From: Adiantum capillus-veneris
Taxonomy: Eukaryota; Streptophyta; Polypodiopsida; Polypodiales; Pteridaceae
DNA length: 64,000 nt
NCBI GenBank assembly: GCA_014529385.2
Contig: CM043953.1
Coordinates: 76,351,872-76,415,871 of the forward strand
Direction of reading: 5' to 3'
The stretch's first letter is position 1, and each line of letters opens with the position of its first letter. Both the position numbers and the translations under genes were made by a program. Below are positions 1-9,795 of this stretch, in pieces. Under the pieces are notes generated by a model. It worked only from the letters and a program-made list of their open reading frames with translations, searched no databases and was not told the DNA's origin.

Positions 1-1063
1 TTGCTGTACTGGGGTGATCTACTAATTAACCATTTGCTGGATCCAATGCATATATTCAAGAATGTAGGAGAGCTCCTCTAGAAGACAATCATGGGAATGA
101 AAGACAATCGAGCTTCACGAGATGATTTGCAGTCAGTTGGAAAGATGCCAGAGTTGTGGCCTTTCACCAATGCATCTGGCCAAACAAAGCTTCCAAGAGC
201 GCCATGGGTATTGCTAAAAAGCGAGGAGCGACAAGTTAAAAGGATGATTTCAGAGTTCAGGATGCCAACAGGATATATGCGATGTCTCAAGACAGCATTC
301 ACCCATGACGATCAACTGTAAGGACTGAAATCGCAACTGGCATAAGTTCTTGCAATTCATTCTTCCAATCGCGTTCAAGGGGTGTTTAACGGAGGAAGTG
401 CGGACCTGCATATACAAGATTTCAGAGCTAGTGCGGTGGATCTCTTCCAAGGAGATACGAGAGGAATCTATTGCACTCGCAAGGGCTAACTCCATTGAGG
501 CAGTTTGCATGATTGAGAAGTATTTACCCACAAGCTGTCTAACTATCCAAATTCACTTGCTCGTCCATGTAGTAGATGAGGTTGCAGTGGCAGGTACAGT
601 CCACAACCATTGGATGTTCTTTCTAGAGCAGTTCGTGAAAACACTTAAGGGTTTTGTTCGCCAAAAAGCGTGTCCAGAGGGAAGCATGACAGAAGGATGG
701 CTGGTGCAAGAGTCTCTTGTCTTGACAATCGAATTTCTATCCGTTTCTGACCCAGAAATACCTCGACTATGGAGCGATGAGGAGGATGCAAGACTGGTGG
801 GAGGGGAGCCGCAGGGACAAGGGGTGCCAAAGAAAATGAATGACGCCATGCGAGAAAAGATCATGAAGTTCTGTATACTAAAGTCAGAGCCGATGCAAAA
901 AAATCTTGAAAGGTACGAAGAAGAGAAAGAGAGACGCAATAGGGAGCGACACGATTTCAAGCAAAGCCGAACGACTAGAGGCTTACCCTTGCCAGACTAT
1001 CTCGTTCCTCTACCTGAATTCCCTACAATGGCATGGTTGGACAAGACAGTGAGAGCAGCTTGA
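1..1063 (+). pseudogene. CACTA transposase (TNP2/DUF4218 type), C-terminal part, broken
   Basis: The frame open from base 1 reads LLDPMHIFKNVGELL, a stop (TAG 79-81), then MGMKDNRASRDDLQSVGK to 321. After a frameshift near 321-335 it continues as WHKFLQFILPIAFKGC through IQIHLLVHVVDEV, VHNHWMFFLEQFVKTLKGFV and CPEGSMTEGWLVQESLV to the stop at 1061-1063. This order (MHI.KN, LKSH.WH, HLLVH.VDE, W.FF.E...LK..VR, PEGS.AEG) is the known signature of the transposase/DUF4218 region of plant CACTA elements, which cuts and pastes the element through its terminal repeats. The stop and the frameshift make this copy inactive. The catalytic N-terminal part is upstream of the window. No canonical ATG precedes the second segment. 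Confidence 0.82.
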
Positions 1064-2103
1064 CAGATCGGAGAACCCATATCTCTAGAAGAGGAAGAGC
1101 TGTCTATTGGATGTGACTAGAGGTATCATACATACATGGCACTGTGGTCGCATGGAAAGCATTTCAGAACACAACAGATTGACAGCAGAAGAAACACGTT
1201 TGACAGTGGGGTAGTGGTTAGTTTCATGCAATAGAGCAGGGCCAGTGCTAGAGACACGATTGACAGTACTAGCAACCTGGATTATTGTGGTCTGGTGTCA
1301 GATATACTGAAAGTCAACGGATTTGCCAGCTCGCGGAGCTGCAGTTTTTGACCAGCATTCTGACGCCTTGGCCTGAGCAGGATCGGGGCAAAATCAATTA
1401 TATAGTGGAGACCATCATGAGAGAGTACCAGCCTGCTCCGGGTTCAAAGGATCTTCCGAGGAGGTGAATCAAGGGTATTGCACGGGACACCGTGAAACAT
1501 CGACGAGATGCAGCTCGGTAGGCTTTCGGGACCGGCTCGCCAAAGCCTTCGGGCATCTCACACGAGACGTGGCAGCAGATCGGGGAGGATGAGCGGGCAG
1601 TGGACACGCGATTCAGACAGCAGCGTCAGGCCCGCAGATACGACAAATGACCATGGGGACATCTCATCTTGGCAACGGAGGCTTCGACACCTTTCGCTAT
1701 GAGTTTGTGAGTTTCCAATCCAATCCTAGCTATGGCATTTTTTTAAACGTGATGAATTATGTATTCTTAGTACGTTCATTTTTGTATAAACGCAGAATCT
1801 TGCAATCCATTGAGCCCCGACACGCCAAGAGGAGACATATGGATATCGCAGAGGTATCTATGAAGTATTGAATGATCTTGATGCTTCAGGAGAGCCTGTA
1901 GACTGGGAGGCCTTAGAGTCTCGCTGATCGATTGAGGTGAGACGTTAATATGTGTGAGTTGATTTAATTAAATAATTATATGTGAAGTAATATCAATACT
2001 GATTTTGTGACTTGTCCTATGTGCAGGTTGTGATGCCTAGTCAACAGTGGATTTCATATGTATGTTTTGTGAGACACAGACACGCTTCTGTGTCTCTTTT
2101 TTG
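1064..2103. other. CACTA internal region, no recognisable gene
   Basis: About 1 kb between the transposase stop and the TTATGG minisatellite. Short open frames exist on both strands (for example 1285-1467 and 1508-1702), but none shows a known motif or a composition distinct from random. CACTA elements often carry a second small gene here (TNPA-like); I cannot support one. Confidence 0.5.
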
Positions 2104-2335
2104 TATAGACATGGTTATGGTTATTGTTCAAACATGGTTATGGTTATTGTCATTGTATAGACATGGTTATGGTTATTGTTCTTGTATAGACATGGTTATG
2201 GTTATTGTTTTGTTTATGGTTATGTTTAACTTTATGGTTATAGTTATGGTTATTGTTTTGTTTATGGTTATGGTTAGCATTATGGTTTTGATCAATTAAT
2301 ATGGTTATGGCCGGTTATGGTTTTAAGTTAGTTAT
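2104..2335 (+). repeat. TTATGG-rich minisatellite
   Basis: Repeats of GGTTATGGTTATTGTT occur in a loose tandem array; the clearest unit is about 29 bp (AGACATGGTTATGGTTATTG and similar) near 2107-2210, decaying to scattered TTATGG up to 2335. It lies inside the CACTA element between transposase and subterminal zone. It is not the plant telomere repeat (TTTAGGG). Confidence 0.8.
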
Positions 2336-2514
2336 GGTTTTGCACAAAATTCATTTCATTTCTTTCATTTGCCTTAAATCTCATGTGAGATCCTACATAG
2401 ATAGCATGTAGGAGGCGTATACATATGGTTTTTTTTGAAAAGTTTATGTTAAAACAAAGAAAACTCTGCCAAAATTTCTGCGGGAGCACGGTTGATTTTG
2501 GTGCTGCTCACTTT

Positions 2515-2598
2515 CTTGGGCAGAGGACAGGTAGTCTGGCTGTGGCTGCGTCCATCTTTTCATTGGGCATAGGCCAGGCTACCTGTCCTCTGCCCAAG
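2515..2598. repeat. 26-bp inverted repeat (hairpin), 32-bp loop
   Basis: Bases 2515-2540 (CTTGGGCAGAGGACAGGTAG, then TCTGGC) are repeated in reverse complement at 2573-2598 with a single mismatch. The loop is 32 bp. It lies just inside the CACTA subterminal zone. It could be a small foldback insertion or part of the subterminal structure. Confidence 0.85.
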
Positions 2599-2624
2599 AT
2601 TTTTTTTTTTTGTTATGGTCATCG

Positions 2625-2787
2625 CAATCTGCGTCGCTAGGCACGTCGAAATATGCTTCGATAACAGTATCTTTCGGCACATATATCGACGCATATTGCA
2701 ACGTTTTTGTAGGGACGCGTATTTCGTCGATTTTTTCGACGAAAAGCGTCGAAACCTGCGTCGAAGGCCCCCTTTTTTGTTGTAGTG
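2625..2787. repeat. CACTA subterminal repeats and 3' terminal inverted repeat
   Basis: A CG-rich stretch contrasts with AT-rich surroundings and repeats GCGTCGA/TCGACGC in both orientations, with a local palindrome (TTCGTCGA, TTTT, TCGACGAA near 2727-2748). It ends with CCTTTTTTGTTGTAGTG at 2771-2787, whose reverse complement begins CACTACAACAAAA. In this superfamily the subterminal repeats bind the element's own protein and the terminal CACTA is cut by the transposase. Confidence 0.75.
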
Positions 2788-3033
2788 ACACACATCACTA
2801 CCACATGTATATGGTAACAGACATCAGTGACTCGTTGCATATGTACAAACAACTTTTGTAAAGGCACATTGAATTTGGATCACCAAACTGGCAAAAAATT
2901 AAAGTTTGTATTGACTTTCGAGAACTTAAGTGTAAATTGGGAAAAAAATAGTTGTTTGATTCATAGGCTTATATTGATGTGATAGACATGTGTACATGCT
3001 CAGTTGACCAAAAAGATGCAAAAATTGCCATTT

Positions 3034-3055
3034 GTAAATAATTGCGATTATTTAC
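3034..3055. repeat. Leader palindrome, GypA-1 copy 1
   Basis: GTAAATAATTG followed by CGATTATTTAC: an 11-nt arm and its reverse complement, with one mismatched pair. It matches the GypA-2 copy at 17294 in position within the leader. Confidence 0.85.
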
Positions 3056-3326
3056 TACTGCCCCATTTTTCAACTTTTTTTACCAAGTTGGCATACAACT
3101 AGTTTTACCATGTTGTAATAAGCCCAGAAACCAAATTTGGTAAGATTTGGATCATTGGATTGAAAATTGTGACCAAATGTGCAAAGTCAGTCTGCGGACA
3201 AAAAACTGATGACCATTTGACCAAAAATTATCCAAACTTGATGAAACTTGGCTAGGGACCTTAAGTTGAGGTGCTTAATAGATCTGTGTCAAGATTGGGA
3301 CAAAAACTTGCGAAAAATTAGCTAGA

Positions 3327-3348
3327 GTAAATAATCGCGATTATTTAT
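3327..3348. repeat. Leader palindrome, GypA-1 copy 2
   Basis: GTAAATAATCG followed by CGATTATTTAT: palindrome with only the outermost base changed. It lies 293 bp after the previous copy, exactly the spacing of the two matching copies in GypA-2 (17294 and 17587). Confidence 0.85.
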
Positions 3349-3935
3349 ATATGCTCCAAAAATTGACAATCTTGCATATTTGAGCATACCACAAGGTCAA
3401 GCATAACAAGTAGACCACACAAATCAATTTTGGTGAAATTTGGATCACAAAAGTGAGACTTAAGCCAGATTCTTGAAATCAGAGTAGTCTGCGGACACAA
3501 AACAGTTTCGGTAAACTTGAACAGATTTTGTCCATACTTGTTGAAACTTGTCCAAAGACCTTAACAGGTTGGATACTTATACTGATATAGAGAGATACCA
3601 TTTTTTGACTTTTGAACTTGTACAGTGTTAGACCATCATAATACAAAACCACCGGGCAACTTTGGGCTCAATTGGATCCAAATTGGTACATGTTCACTCA
3701 ATTTCCAGGTTGCATATTAATCCTTTGGATTTTTACCAAAGTCAAGTTTGAAAATCTCAACTGCTGACTAAAATAGCTCGAATTGAAGTGATACACATAG
3801 ACCAATCACAATAGTTAGCCAAAACTATAGAGTCTTTGTGAAAAAATAGCTAACTTGATCAAAATTGATACAGGAATTAGGCTGCAGAAGAGGAATCAGT
3901 AGCTTGATAGAAGTTGCAATCAATTCAAGAAGAAA

Positions 3936-5581
3936 ATGGCAACAAGTCAATCCAAAGGTAAGTACCCTATCCACGGGTTCATAAGTCTTATGAACATTAG
4001 ATATGATCATGTACTGGGAAATCAAGGCATATTTGGAGAAACCTTCAGGAGAGTATCCACCAAAGAAAGTGTGAATCAAGGCAATTCTTTGCACACTATC
4101 CTTGAAGAAGTCTTAGATACTTTTTTTGATTCAATGTCCAAAATGTCTTCTTATTCGAATCACTCAAAAACCGGAACGACAATGCGCTATAAGCATATAC
4201 TCTCTTTTTATAAGACTAATCGCCATGGAGCTCAGGTTTACCTAGATCCTAACGAAGAGTACGCTATTTGCATTGATGACCATTGTGTTGAGTTCAAAGA
4301 AAAAATCAGGACAAACAAACAAGGAAAATTGTACATAGATAGAAAAGAAACTCAGTATTTACAAGTCAAAAACCCTGATGTGATAGACAAATGGGGTTTA
4401 GAAGTAAATACCATAATTCCAAATATGGCCTCAAAAGAAGGACCACCAACTTTAAAATTTGAGGGATACGATCAAGTTGATTTGAAGCCTTTGAAACGGA
4501 TTAGTACTGATAATTCTAGGATCGGAGTCTATTGTTGAAAGGATAGAAATGTAAAAGATCTTCTATGGACTTCGCATGCCAAATCAGGACAACTAGCACC
4601 AATGAAGATCATCTATATCTTCAAGATCAAGGATAAGGGATCAGCAGATCTACCAACCTACATGTTTAGGGATTGTTATAACAAAAACTTTGTTATGATG
4701 ACTCCTGAGGAAATGGAACAAACCAAATATCAAGGGTATTCCATAAGAGATTGGATATTGGGCCAAGGACCAAAAACTATTCCAAGAGATGAACACCGTG
4801 AGATATCTTTTGAAAGTAATGTTACGAAACCAGAAACCACCTTAGCATGCAAAAAACCGGGTGACACTAAGGCCAGTCGAGGGCTACATGAGTCACTATT
4901 TTCAACAAACTGATTTGGAGGACTCAAAACAAGACCAATTGCCAGAAGATCGGGAGTTGAACCAAATAGACGTGTCAGACCAGTTGATTTTCAAAAATGG
5001 GTCAAAAATACAGTGGATGAGGGGATCCATATGAACACTTAGCAAGATTTAAGCAAGTGCTAAGAGCAGAATGCATATTTGATTTCCATACTCAATTCGA
5101 GTGGTTTGGAATGACATTACAAGGAAAAGCATTAACATGGTTCGAAAAAATTCCACCAAGGTCATTCACAGACTTGAACACATTAGCTCAAGGATTTGTA
5201 GCTACTTGTTCCAAAATGAGAATCAAACACAATACGGTAGCTCAAATCTACAGCTTTAAACAGAAACAAGGTGAGTCTATTAGGGATTGTGCAACTCGAA
5301 TGAAACAATACATAGCCAGATGCCTAGAGCTAAAGATACCTGCAAAAGAACAACTAGTATCATTGTTTCTAGAGGGACTACCAAACAAAGAACTTCATGC
5401 TATAATGTATAGCAAGAAGCATACAACCCTAGAAGAGTGTGTGTCAAATGCTATTCACTTAGGAGACAATTGTGATATTTTCAACCAGAAGATATGCCTA
5501 AGGATAACCAAAGTGAGAAAACAACATCCACTAAACCAGCACAAGTGGGAACGGCTGCAGGACCACTTTCAGTCATCATAG
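3936..5581 (+). pseudogene. GypA-1 gag: N-terminal domain and capsid-like domain
   Basis: Starts MATSQSKGKYPIHGF at an ATG. The first segment (to a TGA at 4536-4538) holds a domain ending YLQVKNPDVIDKWGLEVN, conserved in GypA-2 and in the element at 57154. The same frame resumes at 4602-4913 and ends at another TGA. After a frameshift near 5010, 5057-5581 encodes a Retrotrans_gag-type capsid domain (LTWFEKIPPRSFTDLNTLAQ, then YSFKQKQGESIRDCATRMKQ). Gag forms the particle that packages the RNA. Both TGA stops are TGG Trp codons in GypA-2, so they are recent decay. A consensus 5' splice site, AAAG|GTAAGT, lies at 3958, 22 bp after the ATG. Confidence 0.8.
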
Positions 5582-6461
5582 AAGACATTCTCAAAAGGAT
5601 GAATGACATGATGAATAACATGCAAAAAGCACCTATGAGGGGACCAGGGCAAGGGATACCTTAACAAGGACAACCAATTAGACTGCAAAAATGGTGTGCA
5701 ATAGAGGGTAAATGGACCAACCATGAGACCAATGAGTGCTATTATCGACCAAAGTATGATGGGAATGTTCCGTACGTACCCATGAGGCCACAAGGACAAC
5801 CCATGTACAGACACTATCCTAACATGGCACCAGCTCAAAGACCACCTATGGATATGGAAAGACCTCAATCCGTGCTGGGTCAACAACCTTCGTATCTAGG
5901 ACATAATGCAGTGCCTGTAAAGTACATGCATTCAGAAGAAGTCATAGATGAACAAGAACTAGGCCTGCTACACCCTATGTTGAGCCTAGTCCATCTAGAG
6001 TAATGGTAGAAGGAGATTGGTATAATTCACATCCACCACCAATGGAAGAACCTGTGACTTGTGCTCCACCAAAGCTCGCACCAATGTATTATGTAGCTAA
6101 TCAAGGTGTTAGACCTCCTATGGTAAGACCCATGATTAAGCCAAGAACGGAAAACTGTCATAATTGTGGTGCAGATGATCATTGGAAAAATGAATGCCCA
6201 GAGCCTGACAAGAACCTTAAGCCACTTGAAGCTTATTGCATACAATGTTGTAAAAAGGGAGGACACTTCCCAGAAGATTGTCCTAAAAATCCTTTAAACA
6301 AGGGTAAAACAGTAGTAAATGTAGTCCAAGTGATACCTAGTAGCTCATCAAAGAGTAAAACAGTAGTAAATGTAGTCCAAGTGATACTTAGTAGCTCATC
6401 AGAGAGTGAACCCATTGTTCCAAGCTCGAAAGTATGGCAAAACTTGAGGAGTTTGTGGTAA
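5582..6461 (+). pseudogene. GypA-1 gag C-terminal part: Pro/Met-rich region and two zinc knuckles
   Basis: After the capsid domain comes a Pro/Gln/Met-rich stretch (5782-6003), then 6003-6461 with two zinc knuckles: NCHNCGADDHWKNEC (CX2CX4HX4C) and YCIQCCKKGGHFPEDC (CX2CX5HX4C). Zinc knuckles bind the genomic RNA. A TAA at 5662-5664 corresponds to CAA in GypA-2. A 51-bp in-frame duplication (near 6304-6405) repeats KTVVNVVQVI. At about 6421 some 430 bp present in GypA-2 (20610-21035) are missing, with CCA shared at the deletion edges. Confidence 0.8.
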
Positions 6462-7365
6462 GAGACAATCAAGAAAAATTTGAGGTAGTGGTAGAACCCC
6501 ACTTTGAACCGAAAGATCCAGAACGTATAGTGTTGGACAGTGAAGATACCTTAGACAGAATTCCATTCGTAGAGGAAGACTGGCCAGGACACTTATGGAA
6601 ATAAGTTAGAGAGATCAATGATGGGAGCCTAACTCTAAAGTCAACTCATATAGAGGAAGTTTGGTTAGACAACCGATCTCCTAATATAGACATGAATGTA
6701 CAATCCTTATATGGAGATTGCGGATCTGAAGCTTCAGGAATGCCTAAACCATTGACCTTGAAAACATTAACCTCTTACTTGGGAGATAACGAAGATGAAT
6801 CCATAGTGTGTAAGACCACTCAGGTAAAAAGAGCGAAACAGACCCTAGAAGTAAACAACATTCATTCGATCATGTGTACACCCATCCAATGCACTCTTAC
6901 TTTGGAAGAGCTGTTAAAAATAAGACCATATTTTTGGAATGATCTATAGAAACCCTAGAGAAGGTGGGGATAACAGGGCTAATCGCACAAAATTTGGAAA
7001 AATTGAAACACGAACTGAAAAACACAGAGATTGGATCTGTTCCAACGAACAAAGTCGGAGAATACTACAAAGGGGACACTACCCTTCCAATGAAATATAA
7101 TGACATAGAAACCATGGCAATACCGGGATAGTAGGGTAGGCATAGCCATAGCCACGAAAGCAGTATGGGAATCTTGGGGACAACCACCCATTAGAAAAAC
7201 TCGAATGAAATCTCAATTGGATGATGGACACATTGAAAGACCCTTAGGACTCCTTGAAAAAGTGACAGTTAATTCCTGTGGGATTGAATATCAACACAAT
7301 TTTGCCATAGTAGACTTTGGGAAGAAACTCAATTACGAAATCATATTGGAAAGACCTTTCATGTG
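6462..7365 (+). pseudogene. GypA-1 protease region, active site lost
   Basis: Homologous to 21050-21980 of GypA-2, where the retropepsin active site reads MAILDSGAG. Here the corresponding sequence near 7112-7137 reads MAIPG followed by TAG, so the catalytic Asp is gone. The upstream part, 6692-6949, encodes VQSLYGDCGSEASGMPKPLT, conserved between copies but not recognised. The downstream part keeps the flap-side and C-terminal region in broken frames, ending in ERPFM instead of GRPFM. Confidence 0.65.
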
Positions 7366-8525
7366 ACAGGTACAGCTTATCCAAGATTGGGAAAACAATT
7401 ATCTGTACTTGAAGCAAGTGGGATCTATAACAAGGGTTAATCTAAAACATCACACTTATAAAGATGTCATGAAAACGCCCATATAAGAGTTTGATTGAGC
7501 CTCTTCAGCTGAAACTAAGATTCCATCTTGGTTGAACAAAGACACTCCTATTTGGATATGCGGAGCTTCAAAAAATAGGAGCTTAAAATGGGAAGAATGT
7601 ATGTTAGAAAGGGATTGCACAGACGAAGCCTATGTACCTGAACCCTTTCCAAAGCATTTGTTTGAGCCATTTGAATGGACTCAAATTTTAGCGACAATGG
7701 ATGTATGTGTGAATACGTCTATGCCTACTCAATTTTGCAATGAGGACGGCTACGACGTAATTCCCATCCAAATGATCTCAACCCTCCACATTGAAGATGA
7801 AATTGAGGAACCCAAGGACTTGATGAAAGCTCAACAAGTCTTTTTAGACCTCTACTACGATGCAACAGATGAGTTAGAAGAACACTCAGCTACCTCAGAA
7901 GATTCGGGGTTTAAAAAAGAACATGTGAGAGCTAAGCTACTCATGAAAGGAGAGGAGGAAAAGTTTTTTGACTTTCCAAACCAGTAAGCGAGAAGACAAA
8001 AATGGTATAGACGAAAAAGAGACACTAGAAACGTGAAAGCTAAACATATGCCATCAGTCTCCATTAGAACACAGTTCTTGATTCAGATAGATGCACATGA
8101 TTGTGTCAAGGACAAAATCACTGACAGATATCCTTCAAATGAAAATCCAAAAATGTTGAAAACATCAAGAAAAACGAGGAAGGATACTCAAGCAAAGCCA
8201 AAGAAACAGGATGAGCAAATCATGACACGAGTTGAGGGGAAAAAGAAGTATCAAGAGTTGAAAAAATCTCTAAAGGAGATATATACAACCAAAATGGAAA
8301 CCACAGAAGAGGATGGTAAAGATGTAATGAGTGTTTCATCCCATTACAAAAAATATACTCTCCAAGATCAAAAAATCATAGTTGAACAACCTGTTTTACA
8401 GAACTATGAAAACAGGGCGAGTCCTACAAGGGCCTGAAAACGCAAGAAAGATAGATTTCGCTGAACCGGGAGAAGAGCCTAGTCCTACCTACATTGCAAA
8501 TGACCTAACAGAAGAAGAATAAGAT
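7366..8525 (+). pseudogene. GypA-1 linker between protease and RT, unknown function
   Basis: About 1.1 kb separates protease from RT in this family. The largest open piece, 7532-7987, reads DTPIWICGASKNRSLKWEEC, then PEPFPKHLFEPFEWTQILAT and IEDEIEEPKDLMKAQQVF. It is acidic at the end and closely matches 22025-22558 of GypA-2. A second piece, 8033-8437, is Lys-rich. I recognise no domain. Conservation between two otherwise decayed copies shows it was part of the ancestral polyprotein. Confidence 0.55.
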
Positions 8526-9795
8526 CTTTTACTAAGACTACAAAGATAATACCGACTTATCTTTGCTTGGTCTTACAAGGATCTCAAGGGTGTTGATCCA
8601 GAAATCTGTCAATATACCATACCCATGAGAGATGATGCAAAACCAAGTAGACAAAGGCCATACACATACAATGAAACCTTTGCCAGAAAGATCAAAGAAG
8701 AGATTGAAAAAATAAAGAAATCCGAATTCATTTATGAAATTGAACACACATACTAGGTGTCTCCAATTGTGGTGGTACCCAAGAAGAATGAAAAACTACG
8801 AGTGTGTGTCAACCTCAAGAAAGTGAATGCAACTACCATTAGAGACAACTTTCCTCTTCCAATCACTAAGCATGTTTTAGAGTGAGTTGTAATAAAAGAA
8901 GCTTACAGCTTCTTAGACAGATTTTTGGGCTACAATCAACTTTTGGTTGACCCACAAGATCATCATTAAACTGCTTTTGCAACAGAATGGGGTATTTTTT
9001 CCTATTGGGTTATGCCTTTTGGGTTAACTAATGCTCATGCCACCTTCCAAATATTGATGAGCTATGCTTTTAAAGAACATCTTAGGAAATTCTTGGAAGT
9101 ATATGTGGCTGATCTATGCGTACATTCATCAATCCGGGATGATCATTTTGAGCATCTTAAAAAGGTATTCAAAAAATGTAGACTTTATAGGATTTGATTA
9201 AATCCAGAAAAGTGTACATTCATGGGTAGACAAGGAAAATTTCTTGGACATATAGTGTCTAAAAATGATATAGCTACTCATATGGATAAAATTCATGTTA
9301 TTGCTGATTTGCCTAGACCAACAACAGTCAAAGGGGTTCAAGCTTTCATGGGACATTGTGGATATTACAAATGGTTCATTTACATGTACGCTATAATTGC
9401 AAAACCCATTTATAGCTTGATTACACACTTTGAATAGAATGATGAGTGTGAAGAATCCTTCATGAAGCTCAAGCAAACTCTCACCTTAGCTCTAATATTG
9501 AAAGCACTAGATTGGAATAAGATATTCCACATACATGTAGATGCTTCCAATTTTTCCATAGGGTGAGGAGACGGGAAAATTGATTTTCCTATTTCTTATG
9601 TTAGCCGACAGTTGAACATGGCAGAAAATAATTATACCACCACAGAAAGGGAAGGATTAGGAATGATCTATGCCGCAAAAAAGTATAAACATTACCTATT
9701 AGCAAACAAATTTGTGTTCTTTGTGGAGCACCAAGCCTTATTGTACTTGGTCAACAAGCCATGCAGCACAGGAAGAATAGTGATATGGTTCATGG
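8526..9795 (+). pseudogene. GypA-1 reverse transcriptase and start of RNase H, inactive
   Basis: Reads SPIVVVPKKNEKLRVCVNLK, then MPFGLTNAHATFQILM, the catalytic region YVADLCVHSS, LGHIVSKNDIATHMDKIHVI and the RNase H start NMAENNYTTTEREGLGMIYA, HQALLYLVNKP. In gypsy elements this enzyme copies RNA into DNA. Usual YxDD is YMDD in GypA-2 but YVAD here, so one catalytic Asp is lost. Stops at 8754 and 9435 are TGG in GypA-2, and the stop at 8883 is CGA there. Homology ends near 9795 inside RNase H. Confidence 0.85.

Larger units (their letters stand above)
1..2787 (+). mobile_element. CACTA (En/Spm-type) DNA transposon, 3' part
   Basis: The window opens inside a CACTA transposon read on the plus strand. 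The transposase C-terminal half lies at 1-1063. A TTATGG-rich minisatellite and a CG-rich subterminal zone follow. The element ends at 2787 with TGTAGTG, the reverse complement of CACTACA, the family's terminal sequence. The 5' end lies outside the window. CACTA elements make 3-bp target duplications; the three bases after the end are ACA, but the matching left copy cannot be seen. It abuts a gypsy leader (GypA-1), so it may have inserted there. Assignment rests on the agreement of transposase type, strand and terminus. Confidence 0.75.
2822..3935 (+). other. GypA-1 leader: diverged ~290-bp units with palindromes
   Basis: Non-coding leader upstream of gag, homologous to 17058-18250. It is made of old tandem units sharing blocks such as TTTGGATCA, AGTCTGCGGACA and AAACTTG. 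Two units carry a 22-nt palindrome (3034-3055 and 3327-3348). The third palindrome seen in GypA-2 is removed by a deletion near 3575. No open frame of interest. Confidence 0.75.
2788..9795 (+). mobile_element. Ty3/gypsy retrotransposon GypA-1, truncated and decayed
   Basis: A gypsy element in order leader, gag, protease remnant, long linker, reverse transcriptase and start of RNase H. Its left edge abuts the CACTA terminus at 2787, and homology to the second copy (from about 17058) begins near 2822. On the right it stops abruptly near 9795 inside RNase H, where the tandem array starts. No LTR is present at either side. Many stops and frameshifts, and loss of the RT catalytic Asp, show it is dead. 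GypA-2 and GypA-3 complete the picture of the family. Confidence 0.85.

Noticed and set aside
553-960. Minus-strand 135-codon frame
   Set aside because: It is antisense to the well-supported CACTA transposase frame.
2104-2335. Interstitial telomere repeat
   Set aside because: The unit is TTATGG-based, not TTTAGGG, and the array lies inside a CACTA element.
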